This document shows positions 16,528 through 23,376 of a stretch of 26,955 nucleotides of DNA, piece after piece; the stretch's first letter is position 1, and each line of letters begins with the position of its first letter. This stretch comes from CAWHMN01 sp051001135 (GTDB taxonomy: Bacteria > Acidobacteriota > Terriglobia > Terriglobales > Acidobacteriaceae). Location of the stretch: assembly GCA_051001135.1 (NCBI GenBank), contig JBPCNO010000050.1:1-26955 (forward strand), in the 5' to 3' direction. The translations under genes and the position numbers were made by a program. The notes under the pieces were generated by a model. It had not been told where the DNA came from and did no database searches. It saw nothing but the letters and a program-made list of their open reading frames with translations.

Positions 16528-16549
16528 CGTTGCTCGCTCAGGATGACAG
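16516..16549. repeat. dispersed intergenic element of the TCCTTCGACTCGC...CTCAGGATGACAG type
   Basis: The segment has the form CCTTCGACTCGCG, then TTG, then CTCGCTCAGGATGACA, with an inner CGAG/CTCG inverted repeat. I recall near-identical strings in intergenic regions of many Terriglobia and other genomes, where minus-strand reading gives the peptide pattern CHPERATRVEG. This is recollection, not a search result. Confidence 0.55.
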
Positions 16550-16573
16550 TAGTGGTATGGGGAAGATGGGAAG

Positions 16574-16630
16574 GATGCCGCGGATGAGATAACCGCGGAT
16601 GGGATAACCGCGGATGGGATAACCGCGGCT
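16574..16630. repeat. 15-bp tandem repeat with CCGCGG cores abutting the nfeD stop
   Basis: A 14-base degenerate unit at 16574 is followed by GATAACCGCGGATGG at 16588 and 16603 and a 13-base partial at 16618, ending one base before the nfeD stop codon. Each unit carries the palindrome CCGCGG. Confidence 0.85.
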
Positions 16631-18016
16631 TTAGGGGATGCGTTCGACGGTGAGGGTGAGGCCGTCGATGGCGCGTACGCGGACGCGGTCACCCCGGGCG
16701 GCGTTGCCGGGGCAGTGGGCCTGCCACAGTTCGCCATGCACCATCACCTGTCCATCGGGACGCAAGGGTTCCGTGACGGTGGCGAGCTCGCCGATCATCG
16801 CTTGCGCGCCGGTCATGACCTTGTTGTGCCGTGCGCGCCAGGCGATGCGCACAAGGAAGACGGTGATGAGGCCGAAGGCGATACCCGCGCCGAGGGCGGT
16901 GGTCAGGTGGACGCGCATCTCCGGCACCGGGCCCTGCACCAGCGTGAGCATGCCCAGCACCAGGCACACGATGCCCGCCGCCGCGAGGATGCCATGGCTG
17001 GCGAACTTCACCTCCAGCACCAGCAGCGCGGCGGCGCAGAGCAACAGCATCACGGCCGTGTAATGCACCGGCAGCAGGTTGAGGGCGAAGAGCGAGAGCA
17101 GCACCAGCAACGTGCCCAGCGCGCCGGGGATAATGGTGCCGGGCGCGTTGAACTCGACGTAGATGAGGAGTGCGCCCAGGACAAGCATCAAGACGGCGAG
17201 GTCCGGATTCATGAGGCGATCGAGCACGCGGTCACGCAGGGTGGGCTCCACCGTGACGATGTGCGCGTTGCGAGTGTGGAGCGTCGCCTTCTGGCCGTCC
17301 ATGCGGGTGACCTCGCGGCCGTCGACAGCGTTCAGTAAGGCGGTGCGGTCGGGCGCGACCAGGTCGATGAGGCCGAGTTGTTTGGCCTCGCCCGCGCTGT
17401 AGGATTTGGAGTTGCGGACGGCGTCTTCCGCAGCCTGGGGATTGCGCCCGCGCTGCGAGGTGTAGGAGCGCAGGAAGGCCGCCGCATCGTTCTCGAGCTT
17501 CTGCTTCATGGTGTCGTCGATCTTGCCCATCTCGACCACGGGATGCGCAGCGCCGGCGTTGGTGCCGGGGGCCATGGCCGCGATGTCGGCCGCTTCCAGC
17601 AGAAAGAAACCGGCCGAGCCCGCGCGTGCCCCTCCGGGCGCGACGTAGACGATCACCGGGACGGGCGAGGTGCCGATGCGCCCCACCATGTGGCGCATGG
17701 CGGTGAGCAGACCGCCGGGAGTATTGAGCTCGACCAACAGGGCGGTGGCGTGGAGTTCCGCGGCGCGGTCGATGGCGCGCGCCAGGTAGTCTTCACTGAT
17801 GGGCTGGATGGTGTCGTCCAGTTGCAGCACCACGACGTCGGGTTGTGGCGAAGCAGCTTGGGCCGCAGAAACGCCTGGAACCAATCCGCATAGGAGAACT
17901 AGCAACAGGAGGAGGAAGGGGACGCGAACACAAGACTTAGCGACACGGTGGTGGGGTGAACTATTCCACCCTAGCTTCGCTAGGATGGGGCACCCGGCGA
18001 TGGTGGTGGAAGTCAT
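16631..18016 (-). CDS. nfeD: NfeD-family membrane-bound ClpP-class serine protease
   Basis: A 461-residue protein. A hydrophobic segment at 33-52 ending in VSAAQA looks like a signal peptide. A ClpP-like domain follows: LLVELNTPGGLL, VIVYVAPGGARAGSAGFF with catalytic Ser134, GTNAGAAHPV, and DDTMKQKLENDAAAFLRSYTSQRGRN supplying the catalytic Lys (171 or 173). Four or five membrane helices (about 250-385) and a C-terminal OB/NfeD domain (395-461) end it. These proteases cleave stomatin-type partners. The ATG overlaps the stop of the upstream TPR gene by four bases. Residues 10-17 are encoded by a hairpin repeat, and no ATG or GTG lies between it and the signal peptide, so the true start may be an alternative TTG or this extended form. 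Confidence 0.88.
   Translation of the reverse strand: MTSTTIAGCPILAKLGWNSSPHHRVAKSCVRVPFLLLLLVLLCGLVPGVSAAQAASPQPDVVVLQLDDTIQPISEDYLARAIDRAAELHATALLVELNTPGGLLTAMRHMVGRIGTSPVPVIVYVAPGGARAGSAGFFLLEAADIAAMAPGTNAGAAHPVVEMGKIDDTMKQKLENDAAAFLRSYTSQRGRNPQAAEDAVRNSKSYSAGEAKQLGLIDLVAPDRTALLNAVDGREVTRMDGQKATLHTRNAHIVTVEPTLRDRVLDRLMNPDLAVLMLVLGALLIYVEFNAPGTIIPGALGTLLVLLSLFALNLLPVHYTAVMLLLCAAALLVLEVKFASHGILAAAGIVCLVLGMLTLVQGPVPEMRVHLTTALGAGIAFGLITVFLVRIAWRARHNKVMTGAQAMIGELATVTEPLRPDGQVMVHGELWQAHCPGNAARGDRVRVRAIDGLTLTVERIP
17952..17992. repeat. dispersed hairpin element (copy A) inside the 5' coding end of nfeD
   Basis: CCACCCTAGC at 17966-17975 pairs with GCTAGGATGG at 17979-17988 around a TTC loop: ten positions with one mismatch. 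Flanks GGGTGAACTATTC and AGGATGGGGCA are shared with copy B at 19742-19788. The hairpin encodes nfeD residues 10-17. Confidence 0.7.
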
Positions 18017-19725
18017 GGAGTGGCCTGTGCCTTGGCGGCCAGCGCCTGCTTCATACCACGCGCGGCGGTATTGGCGGGCTCAAGCGCGAGCGCGTGATCG
18101 ATATCGGCGGCAGCGGTGGAGTTCTGGTTGGCGGTCATGTCCAGCTTAGCGAGCACGATGTAGGCGGCGGCGCTGGGCTGCAGCTTAATGGCGGCCTGCG
18201 CCTCCTGGCGAGCCTGGCTGGTGTCGCCGTTGCGGGCGCGGACCTCGGCGAGGCCGGTGTGTGCGGCGGCGTTTCCGCTGTCGGCCGCCAGGGCCAGTTG
18301 GAACTCGCGTTCGGCCTCGAGCAGCAGTCCCTGATCGAGATAGCGCTGGCCTTCTTTCGCGAGCGCGGCAGCACGCTGGGCGGGGGGCAGCGAGGCGAGA
18401 CGCATGGCCTGCACCTGCTCGATTTCAGAGGCTGCCTGGCGGAAAGAAGCATCGTTGAAGCTGCGCTTGATACGTTCCAGCGGCAGATTGCCGGGTACGT
18501 TGAGAGGGCGATTCGCTGTCGCAGGGATCGCGGCGGTGGGTGGGGTAGCTGCCGCGGTGGTCGCGGGGGTTGGCGGTGGGGGCGTCGGCGCCGGAGGCGC
18601 GGTGCGCAACAGAGTCATGAAGGATTGCGCCTCCGAGTCCTCGGGGCGAAGCTTCAGCGCCTGCGCCAGCGCACTCTGCGCGCCACGGATATCGCCCTTG
18701 CGCGCGAGGGCGACGGCGAGATTGAAGTGGAAGTCTTCGTCATGCGGATCGGCGGCGATAGCCTGCTGAAAGAAGCCGCTTCCGTCGCGCCCGCGCCGGC
18801 TCTGCGCGACGCCCTCGTTGTTCACCACCTCAGGCAGAGGCAACTGGGTCGCTACAAACGCGAAGGCATCGAGCGCCTTGGGATAACTGCCGGTGTAGAA
18901 GAAGGCCAGTCCGCGATAGAACTCGGCCTGCAGGGCGCTGGGGTCGGTCTTGGGCAGGTGGCCCAGCGCGAGGGCCGCGGGCTCGAACTGCTGCTCAGCG
19001 AAATAGGCCAGGCCCAGGGCCAGCCAGGCAGGGGAGAACTGCGGATTTTCGGCGACCGCATCTTTGAGATGGCGGATGCGCTCCGCCGGCTCGCTCTCCA
19101 CCAGCCCGCGCGTGTAGTTTTCGAAGCCATCCAGCCGCAGGTGCGCGCCGGTGGCGATGAAGGTGTTCTCGGCTACGGGATACTTAGGATCGAGGGTGCG
19201 CGCCACGCGCCAGGCCACGCTGTTCAGCACATCGAGAAGTTGATGAATGCCCGCCTGCTCGACGATGGGCGATCCGAGCCGGAGCGCGTTGACGTCCAGC
19301 ATCTGCGCCGATGCGCGGAAGGTATCGCCCTGTTCGGTGAAAAAGCCAACCACGATGTAGTCCGCATCGAGCGTCTGGGCCAGCCGCAGAGCAGTGGCGC
19401 GGGAGGGCTCAAAGTTGGTGGGCAGTCCCAGGTGGTCCAGCGCGTACTGCCGATCGCCGCGGCCGATGACGGTGTAGCCGGCCGAAGCCAGCCGCCGGTT
19501 CAGCACCTCTGGCACCGCCTCGCCGATCCAGTCCAGTCCGGGCTGGCCGGAGCGGTTGTCAAAGGGCAGCACGAGCAGCAGCTTGCCCGCAGCTTTGCTG
19601 GCGGCTGCTACCTCCGGGCCGGTGTTCGGCATGGGAGCATCCTGCGCCGCCGCCAATGGAACGCAGCACAGGAGCGCTGCACAGGCGGCGAGAATGCTGA
19701 GGCTATTGAAGAGAGATGTGCGCAC
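18013..19725 (-). CDS. exported TolB-like/TPR-repeat protein
   Basis: A 570-residue periplasmic protein. The signal peptide (1-27, hydrophobic with LAAAQ cleavage region) is followed by a domain starting LLVLPFDNRSGQPGLDWIGE and ending near residue 200, which resembles the TolB N-terminal/FlgO-type domain with a GRGD segment and DADYIVVGFF. From about residue 215 there are multiple TPR units (AWLALGLAYF, AEFYRGLAFFYTG, FHFNLAVALARKGD), a Pro/Thr/Ala linker at 395-430, and two or three more TPRs at the end. It is probably a scaffold for envelope protein complexes. The start is GTG 19725. Its stop overlaps the nfeD ATG by four bases, implying functional coupling with the protease. Confidence 0.85.
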   Translation of the reverse strand: MRTSLFNSLSILAACAALLCCVPLAAAQDAPMPNTGPEVAAASKAAGKLLLVLPFDNRSGQPGLDWIGEAVPEVLNRRLASAGYTVIGRGDRQYALDHLGLPTNFEPSRATALRLAQTLDADYIVVGFFTEQGDTFRASAQMLDVNALRLGSPIVEQAGIHQLLDVLNSVAWRVARTLDPKYPVAENTFIATGAHLRLDGFENYTRGLVESEPAERIRHLKDAVAENPQFSPAWLALGLAYFAEQQFEPAALALGHLPKTDPSALQAEFYRGLAFFYTGSYPKALDAFAFVATQLPLPEVVNNEGVAQSRRGRDGSGFFQQAIAADPHDEDFHFNLAVALARKGDIRGAQSALAQALKLRPEDSEAQSFMTLLRTAPPAPTPPPPTPATTAAATPPTAAIPATANRPLNVPGNLPLERIKRSFNDASFRQAASEIEQVQAMRLASLPPAQRAAALAKEGQRYLDQGLLLEAEREFQLALAADSGNAAAHTGLAEVRARNGDTSQARQEAQAAIKLQPSAAAYIVLAKLDMTANQNSTAAADIDHALALEPANTAARGMKQALAAKAQATP

Positions 19726-19734
19726 GTCAGGCTG

Positions 19735-19763
19735 ATTATAGAGTGGGTGACCCGCTATTCAGC
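19735..19763 (-). promoter_or_regulatory. candidate promoter for the TPR-nfeD pair, nearly leaderless
   Basis: On the minus strand a perfect TATAAT (19740-19735) stands nine bases before GTG 19725. A weak -35-like CTGAAT lies 16 bases further upstream, inside repeat copy B. The expected transcript start would be about at the GTG. Confidence 0.4.
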
Positions 19764-19788
19764 CCGTCTCTTGGTTCAGGATGGGGCA
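19742..19788. repeat. dispersed element (copy B), diverged
   Basis: Shares the order GTGGGTGA / CTATTC / CCC / AGGATGGGGCA with copy A at 17952-17992, with a different central part (CGTCTCTTGGTTC instead of TAGCTTCGCT). It fills the 67-base gap between the glycosyltransferase stop and the TPR start. Confidence 0.55.
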
Positions 19789-19792
19789 TGCG

Positions 19793-21427
19793 CTATCGCA
19801 ACGAGGCCAACTGCGGACGGTCAAAATGCAGCACGGCGGCCCATTGCCCCTTGCGCTGATCCTGCCATGTGACTTTGCCGCCGAGTAGCGCGGCGACCTG
19901 TTGCGGGGAAAGATCGTGATGGAAGTCGAAGAAGCGTTGGTTCAGCCGCTCGTTACGCGCGCCCAGGTTGAAGAGAAGATGAGGCGGATCGTATTTGGTC
20001 GAGAAGAGCAGCCCGACGGTGTAGGGTTCGCGCAGGGATGCAGCCCGCTCGATCTGGGCCAACGAAAAGTTGTCGATAGCAGCGACGGCGACGGGGTGCT
20101 TCACGTATCCGAGTTCCGGCTTCGAAAGCTCATCGGTGGCGGGCCACGCAGTCAACACAGTGCTTCCCGGATAGCGGGTGAGGATCTGGCGGATCGCTTC
20201 CTGATGCAGCAGGACCACATCGCGATAGGCGAGATTGTCCTCCGGGGCGAAGCGGTAGGGCGGATTGATGAAGAGCCCGATGAGGAAGGCGCCCCCGCTC
20301 AAAGCGACCATGGCCGTCCAGGGATGCACGCGACGGTAGAAGGCATAGACACAGAACAGCAGCACGATGGGATAGGCCGGCAGCAGGTAGCGGGTGAGCA
20401 GCGCGCCTCCTACTACCGAGAAGAACAGCACGTTGGCGCAGAGCACGGTGAGCAGCGGAGCCGTCATCGTGCGCGCAAGCGGCGGACGTACGCTGCCATC
20501 CTTGTCAGCACGCGGAACCAGCAGCAGAGCCGCCAGCGCGCACAGCACCGGAACGAACATGTTCATGTGCGCGGCGACGTGCATGATGCGATGCGCCAGC
20601 GCGAGCAGGATGCGCAGCGGGTCGAGGGTTGCGGTCGCGTTGTAGCGCAGGTACTGAGGATTTCCGAAAACGTAACCGGTCCTGTGCCAATGGTACGCAT
20701 ACCATGCACAGAGCGGCAGCAGCGAGGCGAGCAGCGCGAGAGAGTCCTGCGCCCAGCGGCGGCGTGCAAGAGCGGACTCAGTGCGGCTTCCTGCGCTCTC
20801 GCGGGTTCTACGATCGCGGAATGCCAACGCGATTTCATAGAACACCAGCGCGAGCGGGGTGACCACGGCGGTCTCTTTGGCGAGCGCCGCGAGGGCGAAG
20901 CAGACCGCAGCCGCGATTGGCAGCCGGGCTCTCTGCTTTGCTTGCAGGAAGAACGCGAGGCCCCACAGCGTACCCGCGGCGGCGAACATATCTGCGTGCG
21001 CCAGGGTGCTCTGGGCGAACCAGACGGGGTAGAGCGCGGTCAGCAGGAGCGTGGCGATCGCGACCTGTGTGCGGCGGGCGACTACCTGCGCCAGCCGATA
21101 GACACCCAGCAGCGCGAGCGACGCTACCAGGCACATGGCCGTCCGCGTGACATAGGGAAAGAAGCCGGAGAGCTGCCACCAGGCGGCAAGGTAGAGCGAC
21201 GGCAGAGGAGGATGGGCGTTCGAGAGGGTGCTGTAAGGAATGAGCGAGCCGGTGCGCAACAGGTCGTAGGCGGCCGGAATGTAATAGCCGGCCTCGTCCC
21301 AGTAGTAGGGAAGCCGGAGGAGCGCGAAATGAGAGAGATACACCGCGACGAAGATCAGTGGAAAGACCAGCGGCAAGGGGAAGGGCCGATCTCTCCTTAC
21401 GATCTGGTGAGCGGCCCTCAGCGGCAA
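19793..21427 (-). CDS. GT39-like membrane glycosyltransferase
   Basis: A 544-residue polytopic protein with about ten membrane helices (first at 19-38, most between 80 and 385) and a soluble C-terminal domain of about 140 residues. LPYYWDEAGYYIPAAYDLL after the first helix is the PMT/ArnT-type acidic motif, with DE as catalytic pair. SNAHPPLPSLYLAAWW and ALAALAKETAVVTP are also typical. It should transfer a sugar from a polyprenyl phosphate on the periplasmic side; acceptor unknown. The start is TTG 21427, fixed by AAAGGAG five bases upstream; there is no ATG or GTG nearby. It is the second GT-C protein in the window and is only distantly similar to the one at 4083-5825. Confidence 0.85.
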   Translation of the reverse strand: MPLRAAHQIVRRDRPFPLPLVFPLIFVAVYLSHFALLRLPYYWDEAGYYIPAAYDLLRTGSLIPYSTLSNAHPPLPSLYLAAWWQLSGFFPYVTRTAMCLVASLALLGVYRLAQVVARRTQVAIATLLLTALYPVWFAQSTLAHADMFAAAGTLWGLAFFLQAKQRARLPIAAAVCFALAALAKETAVVTPLALVFYEIALAFRDRRTRESAGSRTESALARRRWAQDSLALLASLLPLCAWYAYHWHRTGYVFGNPQYLRYNATATLDPLRILLALAHRIMHVAAHMNMFVPVLCALAALLLVPRADKDGSVRPPLARTMTAPLLTVLCANVLFFSVVGGALLTRYLLPAYPIVLLFCVYAFYRRVHPWTAMVALSGGAFLIGLFINPPYRFAPEDNLAYRDVVLLHQEAIRQILTRYPGSTVLTAWPATDELSKPELGYVKHPVAVAAIDNFSLAQIERAASLREPYTVGLLFSTKYDPPHLLFNLGARNERLNQRFFDFHHDLSPQQVAALLGGKVTWQDQRKGQWAAVLHFDRPQLASLR

Positions 21428-21432
21428 CTGCG

Positions 21433-21439
21433 CTCCTTT
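21433..21439 (-). promoter_or_regulatory. ribosome binding site fixing a TTG start
   Basis: Minus-strand AAAGGAG followed by five bases and TTG 21427. It is the best Shine-Dalgarno site in the region and decides the start of the glycosyltransferase. Confidence 0.65.
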
Positions 21440-21453
21440 GGCTGCATGTGCGG

Positions 21454-21470
21454 ATGGCCCGAAGGGCCGT
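21454..21470 (-). terminator. short GGCCC-TTC-GGGCC hairpin after the DUF3467 gene
   Basis: Inverted repeat GGCCC (21456-21460) and GGGCC (21464-21468) with a three-base loop, between the DUF3467 stop and the glycosyltransferase start. There is no T run, so a factor-independent terminator is uncertain. It could instead be a small intergenic palindrome. Confidence 0.3.
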
Positions 21471-21477
21471 GCCTACT

Positions 21478-21789
21478 CTAGTTCAGGGGCCGTGGGGCGG
21501 ACGGCGTCTGCGGTTCGAGCGCGATGCTGCCGAAGGCCTGTTCGTACTGCGCGAGGTTCTGCCCCAGCACGTTCCACAGCGCCTTGGCCTGTTGCGGGCT
21601 CAGGTAGACACCCTGGAAGCTCCTGATCGTGACCTGGTCGGCAGAGTCCTGGTGAGCCGTGCCGAAGGAGAGGAAGAAGTCCCAGACACTGGCGCGCACC
21701 TGCACGCTGTTGGCGTAGCCGTCGCGGTAGTCGTGCGCTTCGGTGAGAGTGATGCGGGGCTGAGTATTGGGTTGATGGATATCTGCCAT
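21478..21789 (-). CDS. DUF3467-family protein
   Basis: A 103-residue protein matching the DUF3467 pattern: YANSVQVRASVWDFFLSFG near residues 25-43, VTIRSFQGVYLSPQQAKALWNVLGQNLAQYE near 53-83 and a final FGSI. The family is widespread, small and cytoplasmic, with no established function that I know of. No catalytic motif is apparent. The ATG at 21789 has only a weak upstream purine stretch. It stands between a tRNA gene and the glycosyltransferase on the same strand, with no evident functional link. Confidence 0.85.
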   Translation of the reverse strand: MADIHQPNTQPRITLTEAHDYRDGYANSVQVRASVWDFFLSFGTAHQDSADQVTIRSFQGVYLSPQQAKALWNVLGQNLAQYEQAFGSIALEPQTPSAPRPLN

Positions 21790-21885
21790 GGGTGTGCTTG
21801 ATTGCGCCTCGACTGCGATGGTGTGGGTTGACTGCTGAACGGTAAAGGGGAATCAAACCCCGATGCTGCATGCGGTGTTCTTAAC

Positions 21886-21969
21886 TGGTGCGGGAGAAGG
21901 GACTCGAACCCCCACGGATTGCTCCGCTTGGACCTAAACCAAGTGCGTCTGCCATTTCGCCACTCCCGC
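21886..21969 (-). tRNA. tRNA-Leu (anticodon UAG), CCA encoded
   Basis: The minus strand folds as a class II tRNA. Acceptor GCGGGAG pairs with CTCCCGC, followed by discriminator A and encoded CCA. The anticodon arm is CTTGG-TTTAGGT-CCAAG, giving anticodon TAG (Leu, CUN codons). A variable arm follows (CGGAGCAATCCGT), then the T arm GGGGGTTCGAGTCCCTT. The length is 84 bases including CCA. Confidence 0.95.
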
Positions 21970-21987
21970 ATCCGGACTTCAACAGCT

Positions 21988-22017
21988 ATCTTACCGAAGC
22001 CGTTGGCCGGCTGTCCT
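21988..22017 (-). promoter_or_regulatory. candidate promoter of tRNA-Leu
   Basis: On the minus strand AGGACA (22017-22012) and TAAGAT (21993-21988) are 18 bases apart, and the -10 is about 18 bases before the tRNA 5' end. Both hexamers match the sigma70 consensus at four or five positions. Confidence 0.4.
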
Positions 22018-22039
22018 GCAGACTCTCCCGGTGCGATTC

Positions 22040-23320
22040 CTAACCCTGCGATGGCTGCTCGAATTGATTCAGGTTCATGCCGAGCGAGTAGGTTTCTCCG
22101 TGATCCATCAGATCCTGCCAGGTGACCTCGCGCTTTTGGTATCCGGCCATCCGGCCCAGCATGCAGGTCATGGCAGTCTCCACGCCCGCGGGAATCTGGT
22201 TGTGATACTTGCCGGAGGTAATGCTCTCGATAAAGCTGCGGTCCTTCTCGCGATCGGCGAGCGCCAGGTTGTCGGAGAAGCTTCCGTTTGCCGCGAAGGC
22301 GCCGCCGCCGGCGGCCTGCGGGGTCGCGTCGTCCCAGTTCCACTTTTGTGAGCCTTGAATCCGGACCGGGCCTGAGTAGGGAAGATCGGCCATGCCATCT
22401 GCTCCGAAGATGTGCAGCGCCGCATCGAAGGTTCCGTAGTCGCCGAATTGGGTGGAAGAAAATGCGACGTGCACATCGTCCGGATAGGTGTAGATCACCT
22501 GGTAGTTATCCCAGCAGTCGCCGGCATGCTGCAGGATGTTGCGCCCTCCAGTAGCGACCGCCTTCAATGGATGTGCTCCCAGCGCCCAGTTGAAAAGATC
22601 GACGATGTGGATGTCCTGCTCCACCAGAATGTCGCCGGAGAGAGCGCGATCCCAAAGCCAGTTCCGTAGACGGTACTCGTCGCTGGACTCGCCGGGTCGC
22701 GTCTTTTCTTTCGAGGCGGGCGCATTGTAGTTTCCCCTGATGCTTGCAATTTTGCCGAGCGCTCCAGCGTGTACCCGTTCCATGGCCGCGGCGATGGGCG
22801 GCGCGCTCCTCACCTGAAATCCGACATCGATGCTGATCTTGCCATCCACTCGCCTGGCAACCTCCAGCGCTCTTTTCGACTGCGCCACGTCGACGCCCAC
22901 AGGCTTCTCGCAGTAGACATGCTTGCCGCCCGCCACGCCGGCTTCAAGATGCTCGACGTGAAACCACGGCGGCGTGGAGATCTGGATGAGATCGATGCCT
23001 TGAGAATGTGCCAGCTCCTCAAAGGCGTTGGGGCCGCGAAAGAGCAGTTTTGGATCGATTGCAGGCTGCCCGAGCTTTTCATTCACCTGATTGAAGTGCT
23101 CCTGCCCTGTGCCCAGGTTGTCGGCGAAGATATCCGCCAGGGCAACGACCCGCGCCGTCGTGTTCTGCGCGAAGGAGGTCGCCACCGCCGTTCCGCGATT
23201 TCCGCAGCCAAGCAGACCGAGGCGCACTGCGGAGTTTGCCTGATACCCGAAGGCAGTTTTAGCAGACACGAGCAGCAGGCCAGAGGCGGCCGATCCTGCG
23301 ATAAAGCTTCGACGGTCCAT
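22040..23320 (-). CDS. Tat-exported Gfo/Idh/MocA-family oxidoreductase
   Basis: A 426-residue protein beginning MDRRSFIAGSAASGLLL, a twin-arginine export signal (RRSFI plus hydrophobic stretch). The Rossmann NAD(P) site is RLGLLGCGNRGTAVA (about 33-47). KHVYCEKPVGVD (about 133-144) carries the EKP motif with the catalytic-site Lys. The C-terminal alpha/beta domain has WLWDRALSGDILVEQDIHIVD, typical of this exported subclass. Members oxidise, reduce or hydrolyse sugar derivatives, and exported ones with a tightly bound cofactor can act as glycosidases by an oxidation-elimination route. The neighbour 56 bases upstream is a Tat-exported sugar isomerase-like protein, suggesting consecutive steps in periplasmic sugar conversion. 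Confidence 0.9.
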   Translation of the reverse strand: MDRRSFIAGSAASGLLLVSAKTAFGYQANSAVRLGLLGCGNRGTAVATSFAQNTTARVVALADIFADNLGTGQEHFNQVNEKLGQPAIDPKLLFRGPNAFEELAHSQGIDLIQISTPPWFHVEHLEAGVAGGKHVYCEKPVGVDVAQSKRALEVARRVDGKISIDVGFQVRSAPPIAAAMERVHAGALGKIASIRGNYNAPASKEKTRPGESSDEYRLRNWLWDRALSGDILVEQDIHIVDLFNWALGAHPLKAVATGGRNILQHAGDCWDNYQVIYTYPDDVHVAFSSTQFGDYGTFDAALHIFGADGMADLPYSGPVRIQGSQKWNWDDATPQAAGGGAFAANGSFSDNLALADREKDRSFIESITSGKYHNQIPAGVETAMTCMLGRMAGYQKREVTWQDLMDHGETYSLGMNLNQFEQPSQG

Positions 23321-23376
23321 GCGTGTTCTCTCTCCTGTGCAGTGGCGCGTTGAATAGGGCTGTGAATCCGTCCGGC

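Noticed and set aside
16459..16630. CRISPR-like array
   Set aside because: The 23-bp and 15-bp units are directly contiguous, with no unique spacers and no cas genes nearby.
16474..16737. Minus-strand frame of 87 codons over the repeat spacer
   Set aside because: Its residues come from the tandem repeats, the dispersed element and the shadow of the nfeD 3' end; there is no start signal.
17956..19872. Plus-strand open frame of 638 codons
   Set aside because: It is antisense to the TPR protein and is Gly/Arg-rich without any domain. The minus strand has a signal peptide and TPR repeats.
19901..21481. Plus-strand open frame of 526 codons
   Set aside because: It is antisense to the GT39-like membrane protein. 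Its Arg/Glu/Gln-rich composition is the mirror of hydrophobic codons.
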